Assembly: GCA_963923455.1 (NCBI GenBank)
Contig: CAWULT010000007.1
Location: forward strand, 1-64,000
DNA from: CAWULT01 sp963923455
Lineage (GTDB): Bacteria > Acidobacteriota > Vicinamibacteria > Vicinamibacterales > UBA2999
DNA: 64,000 bases
Direction of reading: 5' to 3'
The notes beneath the pieces are model-generated. The model was not told the origin of the DNA. It searched no databases and saw only the letters and a list, made by a program, of their open reading frames with translations. Positions within the stretch are counted from its first letter, which is position 1. Each line of letters starts with the position of its first letter. The position numbers and the translations under genes are program-made. Shown here piece by piece: positions 54,474-63,036 of the stretch.

Positions 54474-56060
54474 ATGTCGCCGACCGGTGCCAATCCGCCA
54501 GCGGGCCAGACGCCCCACGCCCCGCGCAGCAAGCCCTACACGTCGCAGGAGTATCTGGAGAGCCTCCGGGACGGCCGCGAGATCTGGATCTACGGCGAGC
54601 GCGTCAAGGACGTCACGACGCACCCGGCCTTCCGGAACACGGTCCGCATGCTCGCCCGCCTCTACGACGCGCTCCACGACGAACGCAAGGACGTCATCTG
54701 CACGCCCACCGACACCGGCAACGGCGGCTACACGCACCGGTTCTTCAAGGCGCCCACGAGCGCCGCGGATCTCGTCGGCGGGCGCGACGCGATTGCCGAG
54801 TGGGCGCGCGCCACCTACGGCTTCATGGGCCGCTCCCCCGACTACAAGGCGGCCTTCCTGGCGACGCTCGGCGCGAACCCGGACTTCTACAAGCCGTTCG
54901 ACGAGAACGCCCGCCGTTGGTACAAGAAGGTCAACGACGAGGTCACCTTCGTCAACCACGCCATCGTCAACCCCCCGGTCGACCGCAACAAGCAGCTCGA
55001 GGAAGTTCGCGACGTCTACATGCACGTCGAGAAGGAGACCGACGCGGGCCTGATCATCAGCGGCGCCAAGGTGGTGGCGACCACGTCCACGCTGACGCAC
55101 TACAACTTCATCGCCAACAACGGGCTCCTCCCGATCAAGACGAAGGACTTCGCCTTCGTCTGCATCGTGCCCAACGACTCCCCCGGCCTGAAGCTGTACT
55201 GCCGGCCGTCCTACGAAATGACCGCGGCGGCCATGGGAAGCCCCTTCGACTACCCGTTGTCGAGCCGCCTGGACGAGAACGACTCCATCATCGTGTTCGA
55301 CAAGGTCTTCGTGCCCTTCGAGAACGTCTTCGCCTACGGTGACATCGACAAGGTCAACAACTTCTTCCCCCGGTCGGGTTTTCTGCCGCGCTTCATGTTC
55401 CACGGCTGCACCCGTCTGGCCGTCAAACTCGACTTCATCGCCGGGCTGCTGCTGAAATCGGTGGATTCCACCGGCGCCAAGGACTTCCGCGGAGTCCAGG
55501 CGCAGGTCGGCGAGGTCCTCGCCTTCCGCAACCTGTTCTGGTCGCTGACCGATGCGATGGCCATGCACACGACGCCCTGGACGCCCGGCTACGTGTCGCC
55601 GAACCTCGAGGCGGGCCTGGCGTATCGCGTGATGTCGAACATCGCCTACACCCGCCTGCGCGAGATCATCGAGAACGTGCTGGCCAGTGCGCTCATCTAC
55701 CTGCCATCACACGTCAACGACTTCAAGGTGCCTTCGATCCGCCAGGACCTCGACACCTACGTGCGGGGCTCCAACGGCTACGACGCCGAGGAGCGCGTCA
55801 AGCTGATGAAGCTGATGTGGGACGCGATGGGCACCGAGTTCGGCGGCCGCCACTCGCTCTACGACCGCAACTACTTCGGCAATCACGAGAACATCCGCAC
55901 CGAGGTGGTGCACGTGGCCGAGATGATGGGGCAGACGCAGAAGTACCGCGGCTTCGCCGAGCAGTGCATGGCCGAATACGACCTGAACGGCTGGACGGTG
56001 CCGGACCTGATCAATCCGGACGACATCAGCCTGGTGATGGGCAAGGCCGGCAGGTCGTAA
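54474..56060 (+). CDS. 4-hydroxyphenylacetate 3-monooxygenase oxygenase component (HpaB family)
   Basis: A 528-residue FADH2-dependent aromatic hydroxylase of the two-component class with an acyl-CoA-dehydrogenase-like fold. Family features: YLESLRDGREIWIYGERVKDVTTHPAFRN at the N-terminus, TDAGLIISGAKVVATTSTLTHYNF, DENDSIIVFDKVFVPFENVFAYGD and GTEFGGRHSLYDRNYFGNHENI. It needs a flavin reductase partner (HpaC-like), not seen here. ATG 54474 has a perfect AGGAGGT ribosome-binding site. The upstream AraC regulator likely controls it. The substrate could be 4-hydroxyphenylacetate or another phenol. Confidence 0.9.
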   Translation: MSPTGANPPAGQTPHAPRSKPYTSQEYLESLRDGREIWIYGERVKDVTTHPAFRNTVRMLARLYDALHDERKDVICTPTDTGNGGYTHRFFKAPTSAADLVGGRDAIAEWARATYGFMGRSPDYKAAFLATLGANPDFYKPFDENARRWYKKVNDEVTFVNHAIVNPPVDRNKQLEEVRDVYMHVEKETDAGLIISGAKVVATTSTLTHYNFIANNGLLPIKTKDFAFVCIVPNDSPGLKLYCRPSYEMTAAAMGSPFDYPLSSRLDENDSIIVFDKVFVPFENVFAYGDIDKVNNFFPRSGFLPRFMFHGCTRLAVKLDFIAGLLLKSVDSTGAKDFRGVQAQVGEVLAFRNLFWSLTDAMAMHTTPWTPGYVSPNLEAGLAYRVMSNIAYTRLREIIENVLASALIYLPSHVNDFKVPSIRQDLDTYVRGSNGYDAEERVKLMKLMWDAMGTEFGGRHSLYDRNYFGNHENIRTEVVHVAEMMGQTQKYRGFAEQCMAEYDLNGWTVPDLINPDDISLVMGKAGRS

Positions 56061-56089
56061 ACGGGGCCGCCCGGACGACCGGGGACCGA

Positions 56090-56118
56090 GACGGGCGGGC
56101 CTGACGGCCCGTCCCGTC
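56090..56118. terminator. Hairpin between convergent genes
   Basis: A stem of 12 pairs with one G-T pair and one bulged C, arms 56090-56101 and 56106-56118, loop TGAC. It lies between the HpaB-type gene and the convergent SnoaL-like gene and could stop transcription from both sides, though neither strand has a U-tract. Confidence 0.45.
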
Positions 56119-56145
56119 CGTGGGCCGGTCTCGCGGGGGCGGACC

Positions 56146-56715
56146 CTAATTGCCGCGGCCGCCTGCCGGGGCGGGCGGGTTGATCACGGCGCCGTCCCAG
56201 TGCTCGACGAGTTTGCCGTTGCGAACCCGGAAGGTGTCGAAGGTGAACACCTCGTACCAGATCCCGGGCGCCGCCGTCGGGTCCTGGCGGTAGTTCTTGT
56301 GAATCACCGTCACCACGTCGCACTCGGCCATGACGATCTCGAGCGGATTTCCTGCGGGCGGCTGGGGTCCGTCGGCCTGCCCGCGGCCAGGAACCGGTCC
56401 GCCTTGCCGCGCCGCCGGCGGCCCGCCGAAGCGCGACTTGAAGTAGTCGTAATCGCCCTGCCCGGCGTCACGCGCCCCCTTGACGAACGCGGGGTTGTGC
56501 TGCTTGTAGGTGGTATCGGCTAGCGCCACGCGTTCCGGTCCGCTGATGCCGGGCCGGAAGAACTCCATCGCCACCTTCTTGTTCGCCTCGATCTCGGCTG
56601 CGGTGGCCGTGCAGCCCGCCGTCGGGAACACGACCCTGGGCGCCTGCTGGGCTCGCGCCGGCGTGGCCAGGGCCAACACGCCCGCCACGAACAACGTCGT
56701 CATCAGAACTCGCAT
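56146..56715 (-). CDS. Exported SnoaL-like (NTF2-fold) protein
   Basis: 189 residues with signal peptide 1-23 (LMTTLFVAGVLALATPARAQ). The mature part resembles SnoaL-type polyketide cyclase/NTF2 domains: NKKVAMEFFRPG, ADTTYKQHNPAFVKGARD, VMAECDVVTVIHKNYRQDP and DTFRVRNGKLVEHWDGAV. It has a Gly/Pro-rich insert at about 100-125. ATG 56715 follows GGAGGAA. SnoaL-like proteins often bind or isomerise small hydrophobic compounds; a role beside the monooxygenase is plausible but unproven. Confidence 0.78.
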   Translation of the reverse strand: MRVLMTTLFVAGVLALATPARAQQAPRVVFPTAGCTATAAEIEANKKVAMEFFRPGISGPERVALADTTYKQHNPAFVKGARDAGQGDYDYFKSRFGGPPAARQGGPVPGRGQADGPQPPAGNPLEIVMAECDVVTVIHKNYRQDPTAAPGIWYEVFTFDTFRVRNGKLVEHWDGAVINPPAPAGGRGN

Positions 56716-56920
56716 GCCATTCCTCCAGTGTTCGACACTCAACGCACGGGCAACTCGAACACCCACGCGGCAGCTCCGCGATCGGGCGGGTTCCTGATCT
56801 CGGGCACGAGCGAGGGGAACGTGGCTCCACGCACGGCTCGACGAGCGACACGTGGAGGGCCTTCGTGGCCGCGATGCACGACGACGGCAGCCACGACGTG
56901 GCCAAGCCAGCGTGATCCGA
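56716..56920. other. Intergenic gap, no gene seen
   Basis: About 205 bases between the SnoaL-like and metallo-beta-lactamase-fold genes, both on the minus strand. Open frames across it are not supported by a start or known sequence. No clear promoter box or hairpin was recognised. Confidence 0.4.
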
Positions 56921-58042
56921 TCAGTCGAACAAGGCACGCAGTCCCCCTCGTTCGAGCGCCATGGCCACGCCGCTCCGTGACCCCCGGCGGCCCTGCAGCC
57001 CGGCGCCCGGGCCGCGGCGCGAGGCCGACGACCGCGCCCGGGGGCGGCTCAGGTCAGCGAACACCGTGTCGACGAACTGTTCGGCCGTCCAGTCAGGCGC
57101 CGAGTACAGCGGTGCGTAATCCCGCGCGGGGCCGACCGCCTGCACCTGCTGAAGCGTCATCCCCTTGTCGATCATCGACCGCACGCGGTCGCGGACGATG
57201 GTCAGCATGTCGCGGTACTCCGCCACGTCGGACTCGTTGCCGATGCGGCCATGCCCAGGCACGACCAGCGTCCCCCCCTGGTTGTTGATCTCCGGCACCG
57301 CGATGTCGAGGATCGTGTTCAGCGCATCCAGCGTCCCCTGGACGCTCCCGCCCCGGGCGAGATCGACCCGCGGAAACGTCACCGTCGAGAACAGATCGCC
57401 CGCCGCGATCACATCCGACCGGCGGAACCAGACGAACAGGTCGCCGTCGGTGATGGCTGCCGGCTGGTTCACCATCTCGACGACCTCTCCGCCGAAGTAG
57501 ATCTGCTTCTTCGTCGTGTAGAACGTGTCGTGCGGCCAGCTCGCGTAGGGCATCCGCGGCGGCTCCTGCTTGAGTCCGCTCAGCCGGTGGAGCGCATGCT
57601 CGTGCGCGATGATCGGTGCGCCGTCCAGGCGGGACGGCTCGCGTCCCGTCGGACCACCGACGCCCGCGTTCAGGTTCCGACCCGCCGCCGACAGCACCTC
57701 GTTGCCCCCCATGTGGTGTTCGATGGCGCTGGTGTTGATGATGTGGCGGATGGGCAACGGCGAGATCGATCGGACGGCCGCCAGCACCTTGTCGCTCATC
57801 TCGGGCACGCTCGTGTCGACGAGCAGCACACCCTCCGGGTCGATCTGGACGGTGACGTTCGCGCCAGACCCGGCCACCAGATGCACCGTCCCCTGAACGG
57901 GCAACGCCTCGACCGCCCCATCGTCGTAGGCGGGCCGCCCGGGCCGATGCGTCTGTTGTGCCGTCGGCGCAGCCACCATGGCGCCGCAGGCGGCCAACAC
58001 CACGACGCCCATCCGCGATCCCACGCCGGCCCGACGGTTCAA
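56921..58042 (-). CDS. Exported metallo-beta-lactamase-fold protein, degenerate zinc site
   Basis: 373 residues with a signal-like N-terminus (MGVVVLAACGAMVAAPTAQQ). The MBL fold is visible in VHLVAGSGANVTVQIDPEGVLLVDTSVPEMSDKVLAAVRSISPLPIRHIINTSAIEHHMGGNE and in LVVPGHGRIGNESDVAEYRDML. The canonical HxHxDH is here SAIEHH, so two zinc ligands are lost. TTG 58042 overlaps the upstream TGA and lies 7 nt after GAGGAGGG, so TTG is the likely start. It is coupled to the next gene upstream. Confidence 0.72.
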   Translation of the reverse strand: MNRRAGVGSRMGVVVLAACGAMVAAPTAQQTHRPGRPAYDDGAVEALPVQGTVHLVAGSGANVTVQIDPEGVLLVDTSVPEMSDKVLAAVRSISPLPIRHIINTSAIEHHMGGNEVLSAAGRNLNAGVGGPTGREPSRLDGAPIIAHEHALHRLSGLKQEPPRMPYASWPHDTFYTTKKQIYFGGEVVEMVNQPAAITDGDLFVWFRRSDVIAAGDLFSTVTFPRVDLARGGSVQGTLDALNTILDIAVPEINNQGGTLVVPGHGRIGNESDVAEYRDMLTIVRDRVRSMIDKGMTLQQVQAVGPARDYAPLYSAPDWTAEQFVDTVFADLSRPRARSSASRRGPGAGLQGRRGSRSGVAMALERGGLRALFD

Positions 58043-58929
58043 CGCCGTCCCTCCTCGGGCTCGGCCGTCGAATCCGACAGCAGCTGTCGCAGCCGGCGCG
58101 CGTACTCCGGATACTGCGTCTGGGCGCCGCCCTCGGCCGCCTCCTGCGGCAGATGGTGCCGCTCCGCGTACTCCGGGTGCCTGGTTCCCAGGGGATAGGC
58201 GGGCACCTCGCCTCGCTCCAGCGACGGCAACTCGTCCGCGACCTCGAATCCCCGGGACGGCGGCACGGCCAGCGTCGGACTCCAGCGGAAGGTGGCCGTC
58301 CGCACGAACGTCTCGGACAGGTAGACGGGGTCGTCGATCACGATAGCCAGCGTGAGGATCTCGCCGTGCCGGAAGTAGAACTCCGTCATCACGGCATACG
58401 GGCTGATCGGCAGCCCGTTCCGCTGCATGAAACTCTGCTTGATGTGAGTCGTCGTGACCTTCAGGACGCCGTTCGGCAGCCATTCTCCTGTGGAGAACCC
58501 CTGCCACTTGTGTTCCGCGTACTTGGACGGATGCGGCCGCCCGTCCATCCAGATGACGCGGTCGGCGCGGCCGAACAGGTTCTGGATGGTGTAGGCGGTG
58601 ATCTGCTGCGTCCGGGGGGCCACGATCGTGCCGAGGCGGAAATCGGGCCGCGGCGCCCGCATCGCGTAGGTGACGGGGTGGGGCCGCCCCTGCCACTCGG
58701 GCAGCGAGTGCAGCGTCGGCATCCAGCTCTGCGCCTTCAGCCGCCCTGCGTCCGTGGCCGGCATGCCCACGTACTCGCCGATTTCGACGCCCGGGTCGCC
58801 TCGCAGCGGCACCTCCTCGTAGTTGCCGAGCGACGCCGACCAGTTGCCGACGATGTCGAACTCCTGCGCGTCGGCTGCCCGCGCCAGTCCCAGGACACAC
58901 GAGACCACGAGCACCGCGGAAAGCCGCAT
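58039..58929 (-). CDS. Exported protein of unknown function
   Basis: 296 residues with signal peptide 1-22 (VLVVSCVLGLARAADAQ). The mature region has EFDIVGNWSASLGNYEE, the motif IWMDGRPHPSKYAEHKWQGFSTGEWLPNGVLKVTTTHIKQSFMQRNGLPIS, and DDPVYLSETFVRTATFRWSP. These WMDGRPHP...GFSTGEW stretches recur in secreted proteins of Acidobacteriota and some other soil bacteria, to my knowledge without known function. ATG 58929 follows AGGAGGG. A TTGACA box lies upstream. Confidence 0.72.
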   Translation of the reverse strand: MRLSAVLVVSCVLGLARAADAQEFDIVGNWSASLGNYEEVPLRGDPGVEIGEYVGMPATDAGRLKAQSWMPTLHSLPEWQGRPHPVTYAMRAPRPDFRLGTIVAPRTQQITAYTIQNLFGRADRVIWMDGRPHPSKYAEHKWQGFSTGEWLPNGVLKVTTTHIKQSFMQRNGLPISPYAVMTEFYFRHGEILTLAIVIDDPVYLSETFVRTATFRWSPTLAVPPSRGFEVADELPSLERGEVPAYPLGTRHPEYAERHHLPQEAAEGGAQTQYPEYARRLRQLLSDSTAEPEEGRR

Positions 58930-58978
58930 CGTTCCCTCCTGACGCCTGCCGGCCGCAGTCCGGCCGGCCGTGTCGCAG

Positions 58979-59008
58979 AGATCATCGCCACCCCGCGCAG
59001 GTTGTCAA
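58979..59008 (-). promoter_or_regulatory. Promoter candidate for the 58929 gene
   Basis: TTGACA (59003-59008), 18 bp, TGATCT (58979-58984) on the minus strand, 50 bp before the ATG. The -35 lies within the palindrome GGTTGTCAACC. Confidence 0.45.
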
Positions 59009-59056
59009 CCCAAATCGGGCGGTGAATCTTTCCTGGATTCGCAATCCCCAACTTAG

Positions 59057-59069
59057 GGTAGACTCTACC
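59057..59069. promoter_or_regulatory. 13-bp dyad upstream of TonB-dependent receptor
   Basis: GGTAGA-C-TCTACC is a perfect inverted repeat in the 298-bp gap between two divergent genes. It could be an operator. TAGACT within it could also be a -10 box for the receptor gene. Confidence 0.35.
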
Positions 59070-59104
59070 GGCCATTCTGCCTCTGCATACCCTCTCCCAG
59101 CCGG

Positions 59105-59180
59105 ACTCATCGTTCCGGGGGAGCTCTGAGCACTTCGGCACGCACTCATCGTTCGGGGTCCCTGCACACTTCGGCGACAC
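59105..59180 (+). repeat. Imperfect 39-bp tandem repeat
   Basis: Two adjacent copies start at 59105 and 59144, each opening ACTCATCGTTC and closing with CACTTCGGC. The copies differ in the middle. They lie 48-123 bp before the receptor ATG. Confidence 0.5.
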
Positions 59181-59227
59181 CACTGGGACGGCAACCGGTT
59201 CTCGCGTCGGGTTCAAGGAGGCAGTTG

Positions 59228-62200
59228 ATGCGGATAGCTCAGAAGGTCCAGTTCGGGCTCTTGGCGGCCATGCTGGTGGCGCCGCCACTCGTGCACGCGC
59301 AAGCCGCACTGACAGGCACGGCCAGGGACACGTCGGCCGCCGTCCTACCGGGCGTCACGGTCGAGGCCGCCAGTCCGGCGCTCATCGAGAAGGTGCGCAC
59401 CACGGTCACCGACGCCGGTGGCCGGTACCAGCTCGTCGATCTCCGCCCAGGCACCTACACGGTGACGTTCACGCTGGCGGGCTTCGGCACGTCGAAGCGC
59501 GAAGGCGTGACGCTGTCGGGCACGTCGGTCACCACCGTGGACGCCGAGATGCGCGTGGGCGCACTCGAGGAGACCATTACGGTCACGGGGCAGGCAGCCG
59601 TCGTCGACGTCAAGACGCTGACCCAGCAGGCCGTGATGACGTCGGACACGGTGGACGCGCTGCCGAGCGCGCGGAACTACTTCGGCTTGGCGCGCATGAT
59701 TCCGGGGACCGTCGGCGGGGGCACCGACGTCGGTGGCGCGACGGTCCAGGACGTGGGACAGGCGATCCAGGTGCATGGCAGCCGCGGCGTCGACCAGCGC
59801 GTCACCGTGAACGGCGTCAGCACGATGACCCTCCAGGCGGGCGGCAGCATCGGCGGGCAAACCCCCGACCTCGGATCGGCTGCCGAAGTGACTGTCGACA
59901 CGAGTTCGCTCGCCGCGGACCTGCCGACCGGCGGCGTCCGCATCAACTTCGTGCCCAAGGACGGCGGCAACCGGTTCGCCAACTCGACGTTCTTCACGTT
60001 CTCCAACAAGAGCCTCCAGGGCAACAACTTCACGACGGCGTTGCAGCAGGCCGGCCTCTTCACCCCGAACAAGGTCGTCAACAACTACGACCTGAACGAA
60101 TCCTTCGGCGGCCCGTTCCGAAAGGACAGGGTGTGGTTCTGGTTCTCGAGCCGCTTCAACCACACCGAGAACGAGGTCGCGATCTTCGAGAACAAGAACG
60201 CGTTCAACCCGAGCGCCTGGCTCTACGAGCCCGACCCGTCCAAGCCGGGCGTCAACAAGGGCACCCAGATCAACAGCAGCCTGCGTGTCACGTGGCAGGT
60301 GAGCCCGCGCAACAAGATCGCCGGCACGTTCAAAGCCGACAAGTGGTGCAACTGTCCGAACAACATCAGTGCGACCCAGGCCCCCGAGGCGGCCCGTGAC
60401 CGCCGCTTCCCGGCGCTTCGCCAGGAGCACGCGGAGTGGACCTCGCCGATCAGCAACCGGCTGCTCTTCGAGGCCGTCGGCCTGCACCTGTTCGAGCGGT
60501 GGGGCAACATGCACCTACGCGTGAACGACGGCTCGCTGAAGGACCCGGCGCTCGAGGCCGTGCTGCCGCAGCTCATCGGCGTGCTCGAGCAGAGCAACGG
60601 CCTGAACTACCGGGTCCTGACCAACTACAACAACACGGCGGTGCCGAGCTTCACGTATCGCGCCGCCATGTCGTACGTCACCGGCGAGCACGCGGTGAAG
60701 TTCGGCTTCAACCGCACGCACGGCTACCTCAACGAACGGCTGTACACGCTGAATCCCCTCGCCTACCGGTTCAACAACGGCGTGCCCAACCTCATCACCG
60801 AACGGGCGCTGGAGTTCACCGCGCAGACGAATCTCGACAACGACATGGGCTTCTACGTTCAGGATCGGTGGACGATCGACCGGCTGACCGTGCAGGGCGC
60901 CATCCGCTTCGACGTCTTCCAGACCAGCTTTCCCGAGCAGAAGGTGGGCCCGTCACTGCTGACGCCGACGCGGAACATCACGTTCCCCGCCCAGGACAAC
61001 ATCGACTGGAAGGACCTGACCTACCGGTCAGGCATGGCGTACGACCTCTTCGGCACCGGCAAGACGGCGCTGAAGGTCGCGTTCAACAAGTACCTGCTGG
61101 GCCAGACGCTGAACGCCCTCGGCCGCGACCCGAACCCGGTGCTGGCCATGCGCACGACGACCACCCGGTCGTGGAACGACCGTGGGGGTCTCGGGATCAA
61201 CGGTGACTACACGCCCCAGTGCGACCTGCTGAACCCGTTGGCCAACGGGGAGTGCGGCGCCATCGCCAACGCCGACTTCGGCTCTCCGATTCCCAGTGAT
61301 ACGTTCGACAAGGACCTGATCTCCGGCTTCAACCATCGGCAGGCGAACTGGGAACTCTCGACGAGCGTGCAGCACCAGCTCACGCAGGGCCTCGGTATCG
61401 ACGTCGGGTACTTCCGCCGGGCCTGGGCGCACTTCCGCGTGACCGACAACCTGCTCGTCGCCCCGGAGGACTTCACCCGATTCGACATCACGCTGCCGCA
61501 GGACTCCCGCCTGCCCGGTGGTGGTGGCAACACGCTGCGGGGCTTCTACGACGTCACGCCGGCCAAGTTCGGCCAGGTCCGCAACCTGAACGCGTTGTCC
61601 GACAAGTACGGTTCGCAGTTCGAGAACTGGAACGGCGTGGACGTCACCGTGAACGCGCGGATGAAGAACGGCCTCGTGCTGCAGGGCGGCGTCAGCACTG
61701 GCAAGACGATGGAGGACAACTGCGAGATCGTGGCGAAGCTGCCGGAGATGAACAACCTGGCGGCCGTCGGCACGCTCCCGGCTTCGTGGCGGCCCGCGCA
61801 GTACTGCCACCGGGAATCGCCGTTCCTGACGCAGGCGAAGGTCTACGGCGTCTACACCCTGCCCAAGGTGGACGTCCAGATCTCGGGCACCCTCCGCAGC
61901 GTCCCCGGCCAGATCGACGTCCTGAACAACGGCACGCTCGACGTCAACATCGGCATGGTGGCAACCAACCCATTCCTGGCGGCGAACTCCACGCTGGGCC
62001 GCGTGCTCGCGGGGAACCAGCCGAACATGACGGTGCAGATCCTCAACCCGCTCACGACCTACCTGGATCGCCGCAACCTGCTCGACATGCGGTTCGGCAA
62101 GGTCTTCCGCATGAAGCAGACCGGGCGCGCGGTCGTCAGCTTCGACCTGTTCAACCTGCTCAACTCGAACGCGCTCGTCAGCGTCAACCAGACGTCGAAC

Positions 62201-62293
62201 CTGGGGGCGAGCGGAGGACTGGCGTCGTACCTGCGTCCAACCGAGATCGTCAACGCCCGGCTGGGCAAGATCAGCGTGAATTTCGACTTCTAG
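59228..62293 (+). CDS. TonB-dependent receptor, Oar-like
   Basis: A 1021-residue outer membrane receptor. Signal peptide 1-25, then a carboxypeptidase-regulatory-like beta-sandwich at about 27-110 (ALTGTARDTSAAVLPGVTVEAASP, GRYQLVDLRPGTYTVTFTLAGF). The plug region is at about 120-240 and a 22-stranded barrel fills the rest, ending in the outer membrane signature VNFDF with terminal Phe. ATG 59228 follows AAGGAGG; TTG 59225 is adjacent. Proteins of this type take up large ligands or oligosaccharides; the ligand is unknown. Confidence 0.9.
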   Translation: MRIAQKVQFGLLAAMLVAPPLVHAQAALTGTARDTSAAVLPGVTVEAASPALIEKVRTTVTDAGGRYQLVDLRPGTYTVTFTLAGFGTSKREGVTLSGTSVTTVDAEMRVGALEETITVTGQAAVVDVKTLTQQAVMTSDTVDALPSARNYFGLARMIPGTVGGGTDVGGATVQDVGQAIQVHGSRGVDQRVTVNGVSTMTLQAGGSIGGQTPDLGSAAEVTVDTSSLAADLPTGGVRINFVPKDGGNRFANSTFFTFSNKSLQGNNFTTALQQAGLFTPNKVVNNYDLNESFGGPFRKDRVWFWFSSRFNHTENEVAIFENKNAFNPSAWLYEPDPSKPGVNKGTQINSSLRVTWQVSPRNKIAGTFKADKWCNCPNNISATQAPEAARDRRFPALRQEHAEWTSPISNRLLFEAVGLHLFERWGNMHLRVNDGSLKDPALEAVLPQLIGVLEQSNGLNYRVLTNYNNTAVPSFTYRAAMSYVTGEHAVKFGFNRTHGYLNERLYTLNPLAYRFNNGVPNLITERALEFTAQTNLDNDMGFYVQDRWTIDRLTVQGAIRFDVFQTSFPEQKVGPSLLTPTRNITFPAQDNIDWKDLTYRSGMAYDLFGTGKTALKVAFNKYLLGQTLNALGRDPNPVLAMRTTTTRSWNDRGGLGINGDYTPQCDLLNPLANGECGAIANADFGSPIPSDTFDKDLISGFNHRQANWELSTSVQHQLTQGLGIDVGYFRRAWAHFRVTDNLLVAPEDFTRFDITLPQDSRLPGGGGNTLRGFYDVTPAKFGQVRNLNALSDKYGSQFENWNGVDVTVNARMKNGLVLQGGVSTGKTMEDNCEIVAKLPEMNNLAAVGTLPASWRPAQYCHRESPFLTQAKVYGVYTLPKVDVQISGTLRSVPGQIDVLNNGTLDVNIGMVATNPFLAANSTLGRVLAGNQPNMTVQILNPLTTYLDRRNLLDMRFGKVFRMKQTGRAVVSFDLFNLLNSNALVSVNQTSNLGASGGLASYLRPTEIVNARLGKISVNFDF

Positions 62294-62306
62294 GAAGGGT
62301 ACGCCC

Positions 62307-62331
62307 CCCGGCCACCCGCTGGGTGGCCGGG
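62307..62331 (+). terminator. GC-rich hairpin after TonB-dependent receptor
   Basis: CCCGGCCACCC GCT GGGTGGCCGGG is a perfect 11-bp stem with a 3-nt loop, 14 bp after the receptor stop. No U-tract follows. Confidence 0.55.
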
Positions 62332-62347
62332 CCCACGACGACGAGCC

Positions 62348-62369
62348 CGCCCCCTGGAGTCAGGGGGCG
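62348..62369. terminator. Second GC-rich hairpin
   Basis: CGCCCCCTG GAGT CAGGGGGCG is a perfect 9-bp stem with a 4-nt loop. Together with the hairpin at 62307 it separates the receptor gene from the convergent Mce locus. Confidence 0.5.
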
Positions 62370-62419
62370 GACTGTGGTTCCCCTGGGCTCGCCACGCCAG
62401 GGCCGACGTCGCGCCGTCC

Positions 62420-62524
62420 CTATCGGGCCGCCCAGAAGGCCAGAACGGCGGGCCCGACCAGCCAGGCCAGCCCTTTGACCAGGAAGAACAGGAAAGCGCT
62501 CGCACCGAGGCGCCCTGCGATCAT
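62420..62524 (-). CDS. Putative 34-residue single-helix membrane protein
   Basis: ATG 62524 to TAG 62420. The product starts MIAGRLGASAFLFFLVKGLA and ends LAFWAAR; nearly all of it is one hydrophobic helix with a lysine in the middle. About four fifths of third codon positions are G or C, as in the neighbouring genes. It lies 40 bp after the 62565 gene on the same strand. No strong ribosome-binding site is visible. No family recognised. Confidence 0.45.
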   Translation of the reverse strand: MIAGRLGASAFLFFLVKGLAWLVGPAVLAFWAAR

Positions 62525-62564
62525 GACTCTGAATCGACCTCTGCCGCGGGAGGTTTAGGCCCCG

Positions 62565-63020
62565 TCATCCGACGAACAGGTTGTCCTCGTCCTCGGCCGG
62601 CGGCGCATCGGACGCGGGCCCCCGGTCGGCCGCGGCGCGCTTCTCCCGCCGTTCGCCTGCCCCAGCCCCGCGGAACGCGCCGGCCGCGGCCCGCAAGGCC
62701 CCGAGCAGCGACAGGGCGTCGCGAGCCGGCTGCAGGATGGTCGCGTGGAACGACGTCACCGTCTCCTCGACACGATTCGTCAGGTTGGTGATCAGGTGGT
62801 CGGCCCGCTCGACCTGGCCGGCCGCGAGCGAGGTGGCCTTGGCCGCGTCACTGGACATGGCCTGCAGGTTGGCGACGATCGGCTTGATGTCGGCCTCGAT
62901 CCGGCCGATCAGCTGCCCGCCGCGGCGCGCGGCCATCACCACTCCGACGATCAGGGCGACCTGGATCGCGGCCATCACGAACACCGACACCGCGATCACG
63001 CCGAGCAGGAAGTTCGTCAC
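62565..63020 (-). CDS. DUF948-like membrane protein of the Mce locus
   Basis: 151 residues. One membrane helix at about 5-30 (LLGVIAVSVFVMAAIQVALIVGVVMAARRG) is followed by a long helical, coiled-coil-like region (IGRIEADIKPIVANLQAMSSDAAKATSLAAGQVERADHLITNLTNRVEETVTSF). It ends in a charged disordered tail. The arrangement resembles DUF948 proteins. The start is GTG 63020, 16 bp after the mlaD-like gene. It probably assists the lipid transport system encoded upstream. Confidence 0.7.
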   Translation of the reverse strand: MTNFLLGVIAVSVFVMAAIQVALIVGVVMAARRGGQLIGRIEADIKPIVANLQAMSSDAAKATSLAAGQVERADHLITNLTNRVEETVTSFHATILQPARDALSLLGALRAAAGAFRGAGAGERREKRAAADRGPASDAPPAEDEDNLFVG

Positions 63021-63036
63021 CGCGTCGCCTCCGGGC

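Noticed and set aside
56468..56937. Open frames across the gap upstream of the SnoaL-like gene that would extend it
   Set aside because: The extension is Arg/Pro/Ser-rich, and the ATG at 56715 has both a good ribosome-binding site and a signal peptide.
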